The translations under genes were made by a program, and so were the position numbers. A stretch of DNA of 64,000 nt. Origin: JAIPDZ01 sp034522175. Its GTDB lineage: Bacteria; Desulfobacterota; DSM-4660; Desulfatiglandales; Desulfatiglandaceae. The notes beneath the pieces were generated by a model. It saw nothing but the letters and a program-made list of their open reading frames with translations. It searched no databases and had not been told where the DNA came from. This document shows positions 8,598-17,270 of this stretch, one piece after another. Positions within the stretch are counted from its first letter, which is position 1. Each line of letters begins with the position of its first letter. The DNA is taken from positions 4,092,001-4,156,000 of the forward strand of contig JAXHLQ010000001.1 of NCBI GenBank assembly GCA_034522175.1, read 5' to 3'.

Positions 8598-9083
8598 ATG
8601 ACCATCCAGTACCGTTTTTTCACCATTCCCATTAAATCACTCGAAGGAGCGGAAACCGAACTGAACCGCTTCCTGCGGTCCCAGCGCGTCCTCACCGTAC
8701 ACCGGGAGTTTGTGAGCCAGGGTGAAAACTCCTTTTGGGCCATGGCCGTGGAATATCTCTCCGACGGAAGTGATGCCGCACAGAAAAGTGCGGGCAGAAA
8801 ACGGGTGGATTACCGGGAAATTCTGTCTCCCGAAGATTTCACCCTGTTTGTAAAGCTCCGGGACTGGCGGAAACAGGCAGCCGAAAAAGAGGCTGTACCC
8901 GTGTACACTATCTTCACCAATGAACAACTGGCCGAGATGGCCAAAAGAAAGATAAAATCCAAAGAAAACTTGAAGGAGATTTCCGGTGTTGGGGAGGCAC
9001 GGGTAAAGAATTACGGGGATGCGGTTCTCAAACTTGTGGCGGAGCATGAGAGTGACTCAAAAGGTGAAGGGCCAGTGGGATGA
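8598..9083 (+). CDS. HRDC-domain protein, DGR accessory type
   Basis: A 161-residue protein. The N-terminal 85 residues (MTIQYRFFTIPI, ELNRFLRSQRV, WAMAVEYL) form a domain shared by retroelement-linked accessory proteins. The C-terminal 80 residues are an HRDC nucleic-acid-binding domain (FVKLRDWRKQAAEKEAVPVY, FTNEQLAEMA, LKEISGVGEARVKNYG). HRDC accessory proteins replace or complement Avd in some diversity-generating retroelements. The gene overlaps the following reverse-transcriptase start by 4 bp (ATGA), supporting a joint role. It is intact, while both neighbours are broken. Confidence 0.75.
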   Translation: MTIQYRFFTIPIKSLEGAETELNRFLRSQRVLTVHREFVSQGENSFWAMAVEYLSDGSDAAQKSAGRKRVDYREILSPEDFTLFVKLRDWRKQAAEKEAVPVYTIFTNEQLAEMAKRKIKSKENLKEISGVGEARVKNYGDAVLKLVAEHESDSKGEGPVG

Positions 9084-9376
9084 AGAGGGCCGGGAACCTA
9101 TACTTCAAGATCGCGGCCCCGGACAATCTGAGGCTGGCCTTCTCAAAGGCGGTCAAAGGGAAACAGGACCGACCGGAGGTCAGGGTGTTTCGGGCCCGTT
9201 TCGAGCGGAACATCATGGCTCTGCGGCAGGAGATCCTGGAAAAATCGGTACGCCTGGGCGACTACCGGTTTTTTCATGTGCATGATCCCAAAAAGCGATT
9301 GATCTGTGCCGCCTGTTTCAGGGAACGGGTCCTCCACCATGCCATCATGAACGTGTGTGAGGAGTTCCTGGCATAA
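9080..9376 (+). pseudogene. Reverse transcriptase, N-terminal fragment (DGR type)
   Basis: 98 residues from ATG 9080: MKRAGNLYFKIAAPDNLRLA, then ALRQEILEKSVRLGDY, FFHVHDPKKRLICAA, CFRERVLHHAIMNVCEEFL and a stop. This is the fingers region (motifs 0-2) of reverse transcriptases from diversity-generating retroelements and their relatives, which are usually 300-400 residues long. The catalytic YxDD palm is entirely missing. Sequence after 9376 does not continue the protein, so a deletion removed the rest. No template repeat could be recognised nearby. Confidence 0.75.
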
Positions 9377-9529
9377 AGCCGCTATTTCGGTCCTCAATGG
9401 TCCGTAACCATAAACGATATCTCAGAACCCAGGTACGTTTGAGGGTTGAATGAACAGGCCTCACGAAATCTTTTTCAGGAGATAAAGATCAATCGGACGA
9501 GGATGGATTTCAGGTTAGCGAAGGCAATT

Positions 9530-9607
9530 ATGGCAAAAACGAAGCCGAAATGGGTGAAGGTTGACGAGGTTGTTGAATTCCGGAGAAATGAGCTGGACTG
9601 GAGATGA
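9530..9607 (+). CDS. Short ORF before the mod gene
   Basis: A possible 25-residue peptide, MAKTKPKWVKVDEVVEFRRN, ending 6 bp before the methyltransferase ATG. It may be a 3' scrap of an earlier gene or a small leader peptide. No family is recognised. Confidence 0.25.
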   Translation: MAKTKPKWVKVDEVVEFRRNELDWR

Positions 9608-9613
9608 CGATTA

Positions 9614-12184
9614 ATGGCACGAAAGAAAAAGGGCGGAAACAAACGGTCGATTGAGTCGTATGAGCATAAGGACAAGCAGCGGGCGAACAATCCGCCAGTG
9701 GGGTTGGTGACGCCGGAGACGGATCCGGAAGCGGGGGCCAAGAAGGTGTATTCATACGATCCGCATCTGGACCCGCAGCTTGTCTGGGCGGGAAAGGCGG
9801 AGCATACGTCCTTTGAGGTGCCGACGGTTTCCCTGCATGTTCATGAGCGAATTGATCCCCGCACCATTATCGAGGCGGTGCGCAAGCGGAATGGGGATGC
9901 GGGGGGCACTCAATTGTCGCTGTTCGAGGCAGAACGTCAGGAACCGCTGCGCGAGGTGATCGATTTTTATAGGCACCCGCATGGCTGGAGTAACCGGCTG
10001 GTGGCGGGCGACAGCCTGCTGGTCATGAATTCGCTTCTGGAAAAGGAGGGGATGGCTGGCAAGGTGCAGATGTTTTACATGGACCCGCCCTATGGCATCA
10101 AATACGGCTCCAACTTCCAGCCCTTTGTCAACAAACGGGATGTGAAGGACGGCAAGGATGACGACTTGACTTCGGAGCCGGAGCAGATCCGCGCCTTTCG
10201 CGACACCTGGGAACTGGGCATTCACTCCTATTTGAGTTATCTGCGAGATCGCCTCCTACTGGCCCGCGAGCTACTCACTGAATCCGGCAGCATCTTTGTG
10301 CAAATCAATGCGGAAAATCAACAATTGGTTCTTTCAATCTTAGCAGAAGTTTTCGGTATAGATAATTTCATAGCGAATATAATCTTCAGAAAGAAGAGCA
10401 TTCCGCTCGGTGCAAAACATCTTGAGACAATGCATGACCACATTCTTTTCTTCGCTAAGGACAAGAATCAGCTCAAATATAGACATCTTTATGAAGAAAA
10501 TGATGTTAGCTCAATTAGTTCGCATGGGCCATATGCAGTGTTTCCAGATGATACTTGGAAAAAAATCGATCCCTCCGAATTCAAATCAAGACAACACCCA
10601 AAGGGAACTAAATATTGTAGGCTTTTTACCCTGATAGCTCCGTCTTACAGCAAAGAAACTGATTTCAACTATGAGTTCCAAGGTAAAGTTTATCCACCAC
10701 CAAGTGGTGGATGCTGGGTAGTATCTAAGGATAAGCTTGATATATTGAAAAAGAGAAATCGTCTCCAAGTTGAAGGGAATTCATTAAGCTATAGGCTCTT
10801 TTTTGACGATTTCCCCTACAAGAAAATCACGAGCCTTTGGAATACCATCGGGACTTCTTACAAAAAAATATATGCAGTTCAAACGGCTCCTGCTGCTATT
10901 GCACAATCTATGTTGATGACTACCGATCCGGGCGATTTGGTATTTGATCCCACTTGTGGCAGTGGAACGACAGCCTTTGTGGCTGAAGAATGGGGGCGTC
11001 GCTGGATTACCTGCGATACATCACGTGTGGCCCTGACCCTGGCCCGGCAGCGGCTGATGACAGCGGTCTACGACTACTACGAATTGGCGCATCCTGAAGA
11101 AGGCGTCGGCAGCGGCTTCAAGTACAAGACGGTTCCCCATATTACGCTCAAGTCAATCGCCAACAACGAGCCACCCGCCGTGGAAACCCTGTATGACCAA
11201 CCTCTGGTGGATCGTAAGAAGAAACGGGTGAGCGGGCCGTTTACAGTGGAGGCGGTGCCTGCACCGGCGGTCAAATCGGTGGAGGAGATCCTTGAACAGG
11301 AGCCGCAAGCGGCGGATACATCCATTGCCCGGTCCGGGGAGACATTGCGACAGGGGGAATGGTGTGATGAGCTGTTGCGCACGGGGATTCGCGGCAAGGG
11401 AGGGCAGCATATCCGATTTGCCAGGCTGGAGCCGTTGCCGGGATGTCGTCATCTGCACGCGGACGGTGAGACCCGGCCCAGTGCCGAGGGAGCGAACCGG
11501 GTGGGTGAAGGCGGCACGGCCTATAGCCCGCAGCGCATCGTGGTTTCCTTTGGCCCGGAGGACGCCCCGCTGGAACAGCGTCAGGTGGCCCATGCCATCG
11601 AAGAAGCCCAGACCCTGGTGCCGAAGCCGACTTTGATAGCATTTGCCGCCTTGCAGTTCGATTCAGAGGCGGCCAAGGATATTGATGAGACCAAATGGCC
11701 GGGGGTGACTCTGCTAAAGGTGCAGATGAACGCCGACCTTCTGACCGAAGATCTCAAGAAGAAGCGGGCCAGCAATGAATCATTCTGGCTGATCGGCCAG
11801 CCGGATGTGGAACTGGAGCAGATCAAAAAGGGAGAGGACAAAGGGAAGTGGCGCGTCCAGGTTCACGGTTTTGACTATTACAATACCAAGACCGGGGGCA
11901 TTGAATCGGGCGGCGAGCACCAGATTGCGGTCTGGCTCCTGGATACGGATTATGACGGCCGCAGCCTCTATCCGCGGCAGGTCTTTTTCCCGCAGGCAGG
12001 GGCCAGGGAGGGGTGGGCCCGTCTGGCCAAAAACCTCAAGGCCGAGATCGATGAAGACTTGATACAGGCATATCGGGGTACGGTGTCCCTCCCCTTTGAG
12101 CGGGGCGAACACCAGCGGATTGCAGTCAAGATTGTGGACGACCGGGGGATCGAGAGTCTTAAGGTCATGGAGGTGGGGGAATGA
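9614..12184 (+). CDS. Type III-like DNA adenine methyltransferase (Mod)
   Basis: An 856-residue modification subunit. Motif IV DPPYG is at residues 157-161 and the SAM-binding motif I, DPTCGSGTTAF, is near 445, so the order is beta-class, typical of N6-adenine methylases with the target-recognition region between the two motifs. The C-terminal 350 residues form an extra domain (HQIAVWLLDTDYDGRSLYPR) seen in large Mod proteins paired with BPTD_3080-like nucleases. Bases about 10300-10940, the recognition region, are much richer in A+T than either flank, as though exchanged. It is the first gene of a fully overlapping four-gene operon (mod, mntA, hepT, res). It methylates host DNA to protect it from the nuclease. 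Confidence 0.85.
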   Translation: MARKKKGGNKRSIESYEHKDKQRANNPPVGLVTPETDPEAGAKKVYSYDPHLDPQLVWAGKAEHTSFEVPTVSLHVHERIDPRTIIEAVRKRNGDAGGTQLSLFEAERQEPLREVIDFYRHPHGWSNRLVAGDSLLVMNSLLEKEGMAGKVQMFYMDPPYGIKYGSNFQPFVNKRDVKDGKDDDLTSEPEQIRAFRDTWELGIHSYLSYLRDRLLLARELLTESGSIFVQINAENQQLVLSILAEVFGIDNFIANIIFRKKSIPLGAKHLETMHDHILFFAKDKNQLKYRHLYEENDVSSISSHGPYAVFPDDTWKKIDPSEFKSRQHPKGTKYCRLFTLIAPSYSKETDFNYEFQGKVYPPPSGGCWVVSKDKLDILKKRNRLQVEGNSLSYRLFFDDFPYKKITSLWNTIGTSYKKIYAVQTAPAAIAQSMLMTTDPGDLVFDPTCGSGTTAFVAEEWGRRWITCDTSRVALTLARQRLMTAVYDYYELAHPEEGVGSGFKYKTVPHITLKSIANNEPPAVETLYDQPLVDRKKKRVSGPFTVEAVPAPAVKSVEEILEQEPQAADTSIARSGETLRQGEWCDELLRTGIRGKGGQHIRFARLEPLPGCRHLHADGETRPSAEGANRVGEGGTAYSPQRIVVSFGPEDAPLEQRQVAHAIEEAQTLVPKPTLIAFAALQFDSEAAKDIDETKWPGVTLLKVQMNADLLTEDLKKKRASNESFWLIGQPDVELEQIKKGEDKGKWRVQVHGFDYYNTKTGGIESGGEHQIAVWLLDTDYDGRSLYPRQVFFPQAGAREGWARLAKNLKAEIDEDLIQAYRGTVSLPFERGEHQRIAVKIVDDRGIESLKVMEVGE

Positions 12185-12492
12185 CAACACAGATAGAGAT
12201 TCCGAGAAACGAGGTGGAGAAGTTCTGCCTTCGGTGGCAGATCAAGGAGTTGTCCCTTTTTGGATCTGTTTTGCGCGACGACTTCCTACCGGATAGCGAT
12301 GTGGATGTCCTGGTTCGGTTCGATCCGGAAGCCCGTCGAACCCTGTTTGATCTGGTACGGATGCAGGATGAATTACAGCAGATCCTTGGAAGAAATGTGG
12401 ATCTGGTCAGCCGCCGGGGGATCGAGATGAGCCGTAATTACCTCCGTAAAAGAGCCATCCTGAATTCAGCGGAGGTGGTTTATGGAACGTGA
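12181..12492 (+). CDS. MNT-domain nucleotidyltransferase antitoxin (MntA-like)
   Basis: A 103-residue minimal nucleotidyltransferase. The signature GSVLRDDFLPDSDVDVLVRF gives the GS-x(n)-DxD metal-binding motif. Proteins of this kind neutralise HepT by transferring AMP groups to it. The start ATG 12181 overlaps the mod stop (ATGA) and the gene overlaps the following hepT-like gene by 11 bp. The insertion of a toxin-antitoxin pair into an R-M operon is notable. Confidence 0.85.
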   Translation: MTTQIEIPRNEVEKFCLRWQIKELSLFGSVLRDDFLPDSDVDVLVRFDPEARRTLFDLVRMQDELQQILGRNVDLVSRRGIEMSRNYLRKRAILNSAEVVYGT

Positions 12493-12823
12493 CCAGGTAT
12501 ACTTTCTGGACATTCTCCAAGCTGCAAGGCTTGCATTGTCCTATGTGAAGGGCATGACAAAGGAGGCCTTTTTGGCTGATATCCAGTGCCAGGATTCCGT
12601 AGTCCGGAGAATCGAAATCATCGGAGAAGCCTCCCGCCGCATCTCGGACCAGATGAAGGCCTTGCATCCTTCTGTGCCATGGAAAGAAATGATCAATATG
12701 AGAAATCTCATGATTCATGACTACGATGATGTGGATATGGAGATTGTATGGGATACGGTACAGCAGGATCTCCCATCGTTGGTCGCTTTGATTGAGCCTT
12801 TGGCGCCACGACAGGAGGCATAA
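12482..12823 (+). CDS. HepT-like toxin (DUF86)
   Basis: A 113-residue all-helical HEPN-superfamily RNase. The Rx4HxY active-site motif is visible as RNLMIHDY near residues 76-83. Upstream, DSVVRRIEIIGEASRRIS is the conserved HEPN helix. Its stop overlaps the res start (TAATG), so expression is coupled to both the MntA-like antitoxin and the restriction subunit. Confidence 0.85.
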   Translation: MERDQVYFLDILQAARLALSYVKGMTKEAFLADIQCQDSVVRRIEIIGEASRRISDQMKALHPSVPWKEMINMRNLMIHDYDDVDMEIVWDTVQQDLPSLVALIEPLAPRQEA

Positions 12824-15660
12824 TGTCGCGGACAACCATAGACCGCCTCATCATCAACTCGCCCTACGAAGAGCCTGTGCAGCACTGGCGCTATGAGCGT
12901 GAGACGCGGATGTTTGACCTGGCAAAAGGACGGCGTCCGGCAGGCTATGTGGTGGCCTCGGGTGATTCAAAGGCATTTGACGATCCGGGTATCTTTGTGG
13001 AAATCCCGCTGGTCAACCAGATCCGACCGAGGGTGAAGGTCTGGCGCGAGGCAGGTTATCCAGGGGTGAGCAGCATCACCAAGCGGCTCCTGGAGCACTG
13101 GCGAGACCCCGAGGAGTTTGAATTGCGGCGTTTTTTCTTCTGCCAATTGGAGGCGGTGGAGACGTTGATCTGGCTGGTCGAGGCCCCTGCGGCCGAGCGG
13201 GTGGGGATCGAGATCCCGGCCGATGGCGGGGGATTTGTTCGCCAATGCTGCAAAATGGCCACCGGATCGGGCAAGACCATCGTGATGGCGATGGTAATTG
13301 CATGGCAGGTGTTGAACAAGGTGGCCTATCCGCAGGACGTACGCTTTTCAAAGAATGTGCTGGTCATGGCGCCGGGGCTGACCGTGAAGAGTCGCCTGGC
13401 CGTGCTGGAACCTGCGGCCGTGGGAAACTATTACGAGGCCTTTGGCATTGTGCCGTCGGCTATGCTGGACAAGTTGCGGCAGGGGAAGGTCCTGGTGCGC
13501 AACTGGCATGCTCTGGCCTGGGACACCGAGGCCCAGGTTCAGAAGCGGCGCAGCGTGGACAAGCGCGGGGTCAAGAGCGACGAGGCCTACACCCGTGAGG
13601 TGCTGGGAGAAATGGCCAGCGCCCACAACCTGCTGGTCATCAACGACGAGGCCCATCATGCCTGGCGGGTTAACTGGGAGGCGGAGGGGAAGTATCTGCG
13701 TCGAAGGGATATGAAGGACAGCGCCGAGGAGGCCACGGTCTGGATCGGCGGCCTGGACCGGCTCAACCGTTCACGTGGCATTTTGACCTGTCTGGACTTT
13801 TCAGCCACGCCCTTTACGCCGTCGGGCAAGAAAAGCGGTGAAGAGTCTCTTTTCGGATGGATTGTCAGTGATTTCGGTCTCAACGACGCCATTGAATCCG
13901 GACTCGTCAAGACCCCCCGCGTGGTGGTGCGAGACGACGCCGTGCCGGATGCCAAAACCTACAAGTCGCGGCTGTACCACATTTACAATGATGCGGAGGT
14001 CAAAGACGATCTGAACCGCAAGGCCGTGCCCGAAGAGCCGCTTCCGGATCTGGTGCTGAATGCCTATTACCTGCTGGGATATGACTGGCGCGAGGCATGG
14101 AAGGCATGGAACGAGGCCGACCTGCCTACCCCGCCTGTCATGATTACGGTGTGCAACCGGACCGAGACCGCGGCCCGGGTCAAGCACGCCTTTGATTCCG
14201 GCCGTATTCATATTGATGAATTGTGCATGCCGGAGCGTATCCTCCATATTGACTCAAAAGTGCTCAAAGAGGCGGAGCAGCGGGAGGAGCCGGTTGCGGC
14301 GGCTGTAACCGATGATGGGAACAGCGAAGATGGTGCCGCCGGAAAGCCGACGTCGAGAAGGCTGACCAAGGCAGAGCAGGCTGAACAACTGAGGCAGATG
14401 GTGGATACCGTGGGCAAGGCCGGTGAACCGGGGGCGCAGATCCAGAAGGTTATTTCCGTGGGGATGCTCTCCGAGGGGTGGGATACCAAGACCGTCACCC
14501 ACATCATGGGACTTCGGGCCTTCAGCAGCCAGTTGCTGTGTGAACAGGTGATCGGGCGGGGCCTGCGCCGGACATCCTACGAGGTCAATCCGGAGTCTGG
14601 GTTGTTTGAACCGGAATACGTCAACATCTTCGGGGTCCCGTTTACCTTTCTCCCGCACGAGGGGGGAGAGGATGGGCCGCCCCCGCCGCCCAAACCCAAG
14701 ACAGCGGTTGAACCGGTTCCGGCTAGGGCCGAATTTCAGATTCAATGGCCCAATGTGAACCGCATCGAGCGGCGATTCCACCCGACACTTGTCCTGGACT
14801 GGGAAACGGTGAAACCGTTTGAAATCAATGCTGCCCACACCGCCCAGGTAGTGGAGATGGCCCCCATTCTGGAAGGGAAGCCTGATGTCACCCGCATCGA
14901 CCGCATTGAACTGGAGCGACTGGCCCGGGAGTTTCGAACTCAACGGATCATCTTTGAGACGGCCCGGGATGTATTCGACCAGATGAAGCCGACCTGGCAG
15001 GGGAGCCGTGAGGTGTTGATGGCGCAACTGGTACGCATTGTGGAGACTTTCATCCGTTCCGACCGGATTAAGATTACCCCGCCGCTCTTCTATCAGGATG
15101 AGCTGCGGCGTCGGCTGATCATTACCCTGAATATGTCGCGGGTAGTGCAGCATGTGTGGGAGGCAGTTCGGCAGGAAAACACGGAGCGGATCACACCGGT
15201 CTTTGACCGCGATCACCCCATCCGCTCTACAGGAGACATGCGCACCTGGTTCACAGGAAAGCCGTGCGAGCGAACCAGAAAATCACATATCAATGTCTGC
15301 GTGTACGATAGCGCATGGGAGGCCTCGGACGCGTTTGTGCTGGATACCAGCAACCATGTGGCAGCCTGGGTGAAAAACGACCATCTGGGGTTTGAAATCC
15401 TGTACGTGTATCGCGGGGTGGTGCGCAAGTACCGGCCCGATTTCCTCGTAAGACTGACGAATGGCGACATGCTTATTCTTGAGACCAAGGGCCAGGAGAG
15501 CGAGCAGGACAAGGTGAAGCGACGGTATCTGGATGAGTGGGCCGATGCCGTGAATGCCCATGGCGGTTTTGGCAGGTGGCGATGTGCCTTAGCCAAGGGG
15601 CCTGGGGAAATCCAGGATGGACTGATAAAGGCATCATCGGAGTCAGATCTTGATTTGTGA
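12823..15660 (+). CDS. Type III-like restriction subunit (Res; BPTD_3080-like)
   Basis: A 945-residue helicase-nuclease. Superfamily 2 motifs are present: Walker A MATGSGKT near residue 145, DEAH (INDEAHHAW) near 274, SATPF, and motif VI in LLCEQVIGRGLRR. A PD-(D/E)xK nuclease is at the C-terminus: PDFLVRL near 871 and ETKG near 887. The N-terminus (INSPYEEPVQHWRYERETR) matches the family recalled as BPTD_3080 restriction endonucleases. The final 25 bp lie in a 266-bp direct repeat whose second copy starts at 18331. It cleaves unmodified incoming DNA with its Mod partner. Confidence 0.85.
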   Translation: MSRTTIDRLIINSPYEEPVQHWRYERETRMFDLAKGRRPAGYVVASGDSKAFDDPGIFVEIPLVNQIRPRVKVWREAGYPGVSSITKRLLEHWRDPEEFELRRFFFCQLEAVETLIWLVEAPAAERVGIEIPADGGGFVRQCCKMATGSGKTIVMAMVIAWQVLNKVAYPQDVRFSKNVLVMAPGLTVKSRLAVLEPAAVGNYYEAFGIVPSAMLDKLRQGKVLVRNWHALAWDTEAQVQKRRSVDKRGVKSDEAYTREVLGEMASAHNLLVINDEAHHAWRVNWEAEGKYLRRRDMKDSAEEATVWIGGLDRLNRSRGILTCLDFSATPFTPSGKKSGEESLFGWIVSDFGLNDAIESGLVKTPRVVVRDDAVPDAKTYKSRLYHIYNDAEVKDDLNRKAVPEEPLPDLVLNAYYLLGYDWREAWKAWNEADLPTPPVMITVCNRTETAARVKHAFDSGRIHIDELCMPERILHIDSKVLKEAEQREEPVAAAVTDDGNSEDGAAGKPTSRRLTKAEQAEQLRQMVDTVGKAGEPGAQIQKVISVGMLSEGWDTKTVTHIMGLRAFSSQLLCEQVIGRGLRRTSYEVNPESGLFEPEYVNIFGVPFTFLPHEGGEDGPPPPPKPKTAVEPVPARAEFQIQWPNVNRIERRFHPTLVLDWETVKPFEINAAHTAQVVEMAPILEGKPDVTRIDRIELERLAREFRTQRIIFETARDVFDQMKPTWQGSREVLMAQLVRIVETFIRSDRIKITPPLFYQDELRRRLIITLNMSRVVQHVWEAVRQENTERITPVFDRDHPIRSTGDMRTWFTGKPCERTRKSHINVCVYDSAWEASDAFVLDTSNHVAAWVKNDHLGFEILYVYRGVVRKYRPDFLVRLTNGDMLILETKGQESEQDKVKRRYLDEWADAVNAHGGFGRWRCALAKGPGEIQDGLIKASSESDLDL

Positions 15661-15895
15661 ATAACAGCCTATTTGCTACAAGTGTGAGATGCTGAAATGG
15701 AATCATGAATGTGTTTTTGGGAAAATAAAAGGGCGGTAAAAACACTTCTGGTTTGTGCGCAGCCTGGTGGGAATGGACCGTGCCGGCGGTCCTGATGCCC
15801 TGTTCGAGGGAAAGGAAAATGTGATCGAAAGCATCTTTGATACCCCGGAGTCGGTTCACTCCGGACTGGTCAGAAAGGCGGGGTGACGGTGTTGT
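15630..15895 (+). repeat. Direct repeat A, copy 1 (restriction-gene debris)
   Basis: 266 bp, nearly identical to 18331-18596. It begins inside the last codons of res and contains the frame WFVRSLVGMDRAGGPDALF, then IESIFDTPESVHSGLV, which resembles the C-terminal tail of type I HsdR proteins (FVRSLVGLDR). The repeat is thus itself a patchwork of res and hsdR ends. Confidence 0.8.
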
Positions 15896-15952
15896 CGAAA
15901 TCAGGGTTCCTTCGGCTTACAAATGGGTGAATGCGGTGAACAACTGTGAAAA
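15896..15952 (+). pseudogene. Scrap of a second Res C-terminus
   Basis: The frame reads VEIRVPSAYKWVNAVNNCEK. A better-preserved version of the same phrase, IKAPATHKWVDAVNNWGELG, lies at 19484-19543. Both recall the C-terminal end of type III-like restriction subunits. Only a scrap is left here. Confidence 0.4.
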
Positions 15953-16045
15953 GGGGGACAATCCTCAAATACTAAAACAACGTGATATGGGATGTCTGTG
16001 GTTGATGGCTTGGCCCGACCCCGTCAACCAGTGAGAAAGGGATTA
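15953..16045 (+). repeat. Direct repeat B, copy 1
   Basis: About 93 bp (GGGGGACAATCCTCAAATAC to GAGAAAGGGATTA), similar to 18146-18238 with roughly 80-85 per cent identity by eye. It lies directly upstream of the flavodoxin-fold gene. Confidence 0.7.
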
Positions 16046-16081
16046 CATCCCAACCGAATAACAAGAGCGGGAGGTGAAAAC

Positions 16082-16654
16082 GTGAACAATGAAACAAAAA
16101 AGAAAGTTCTTGTATTGCTGGGAAGTCCCCGTAAGAAAGGAAACAGCGCCATTCTGGCTCAAGAAATAGCCGACGGCGCCGAATCAATCGGAGCCATGGT
16201 GGAAACTTTGTACATAAACGGAATGGATATCAAGGCGTGCCAGGCATGCTGGACCTGCCAAGCTGAGGAGAGCAAGGGCTGCCCTATTGACGATGACATG
16301 CAGACGATCTATCCCAAGCTGATCGAAGCGGACTCCTGGGTTATTGCCAGTCCTGTTCACTGGTTTAACATGTCAACCCAGACTAAGCTGTGGCTGGACC
16401 GTTGCTTTGCTCTGCAACGATATGGAGAAAATCCTTTTCGGAAAAAAATCGGTATTGTTATGACCTTTGGAGACACCGACCCGTTTACGTCAGGCTGTAT
16501 AAATGCCATACGCTCCTTCCAGGACAGTTTCAGATATGTTGGGGCGAAAATTGCCGGAATAGTCTATGGCAGTGCATTGAACGTTGGGGATATCAGCCGG
16601 AACGCTGATCTCTTAAAATCAGCAAAGGAACTGGGAAAGAGGCTGGGGAAATAG
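16082..16654 (+). CDS. NADPH-dependent FMN reductase-like flavoprotein
   Basis: 190 residues from GTG 16082, preceded by GGGAGGTG. The flavodoxin-like Rossmann fold shows the FMN-phosphate loop LLGSPRKKGNSAILAQ at the N-terminus, the CQACWTCQ cysteine pair near residue 55, and ASPVHWFNMSTQTKLWLDRC. These are features of the iron-sulfur flavoprotein/NAD(P)H oxidoreductase family common in anaerobes. It sits between repeat copies in the restriction debris and was probably brought in with the MBL-fold gene. Confidence 0.8.
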   Translation: MNNETKKKVLVLLGSPRKKGNSAILAQEIADGAESIGAMVETLYINGMDIKACQACWTCQAEESKGCPIDDDMQTIYPKLIEADSWVIASPVHWFNMSTQTKLWLDRCFALQRYGENPFRKKIGIVMTFGDTDPFTSGCINAIRSFQDSFRYVGAKIAGIVYGSALNVGDISRNADLLKSAKELGKRLGK

Positions 16655-16684
16655 CCTCGTGTCCTTTCGGCAAGCCTGAGTAAA

Positions 16685-16872
16685 CCCTAACGTTGCATAA
16701 AGCTTTGGCCCAAAACCGTTTCACTCGCTCTATATCAGGACATCAAGAAACGCTGTTTCATTTTCAAGACTTCACCGTATGGTCGATACGCTTTCACCCT
16801 TGAAAATGCCCCATCGTCCCCTGCTGACCTAATCTATAGCGTTTTGAACTCAACTTTTATGCAACGTTAGGG
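16685..16872. mobile_element. 188-bp MITE, copy 1
   Basis: Perfect 17-bp terminal inverted repeats (CCCTAACGTTGCATAAA) are flanked by TAAA on both sides (16681-16684, 16873-16876). A second copy of exactly the same length is at 54539-54726 with about 85 per cent identity. It has no coding capacity. Confidence 0.85.
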
Positions 16873-16901
16873 TAAACGGAAAAAATGCAATTTTTTTTGC
16901 G

Positions 16902-16939
16902 GCAGGGATGCCATGGCCTACGGCCCATGGCATCCCTGC
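16902..16939. repeat. Perfect palindromic hairpin
   Basis: Arms GCAGGGATGCCATGG (16902-16916) and its reverse complement (16925-16939) enclose an 8-base loop that can pair further. It could be a bidirectional terminator-like hairpin or a REP-type repeat. Confidence 0.6.
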
Positions 16940-16992
16940 TTCAAGATGGATGATTAATTGGGAGAGGGTATGGTCTGCGTGCTTAATCCGCC

Positions 16993-17189
16993 GGGACGTT
17001 CTTCACATTTTCACATTTTGCTTGCGGAGTCGGTTTGACTATGATGGTTGTGCCAAGACAAGCACGATTAGATACGCCAGGAGCGCTGCATCATATTATT
17101 GCTTTTGGCAGTCGGTAGAGAGGGGAGAGCGGTTGATAGAAGAAAAGTCTTATCATTTTCCATAAAAGTGTAAATGTGAAGAACGTCCC
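16993..17189 (+). mobile_element. Deleted RAYT/IS200-like element
   Basis: Inverted ends GGGACGTTCTTCACATTT (left 16993-17019, right 17164-17189) enclose a short frame MMVVPRQARLDTPGALHHII at 17041-17118. The phrase PRQARLDxPGxLHH is the N-terminus of REP-associated tyrosine transposases. The rest of the transposase is missing, leaving a non-autonomous remnant of 197 bp. Confidence 0.65.
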
Positions 17190-17270
17190 CTATTTCGCCA
17201 GGTGATGGCGACGTTGAGCTAATAGGAAAAAGAAACCAGAATCCCAATATGATCGGAAGGATATAAATCA

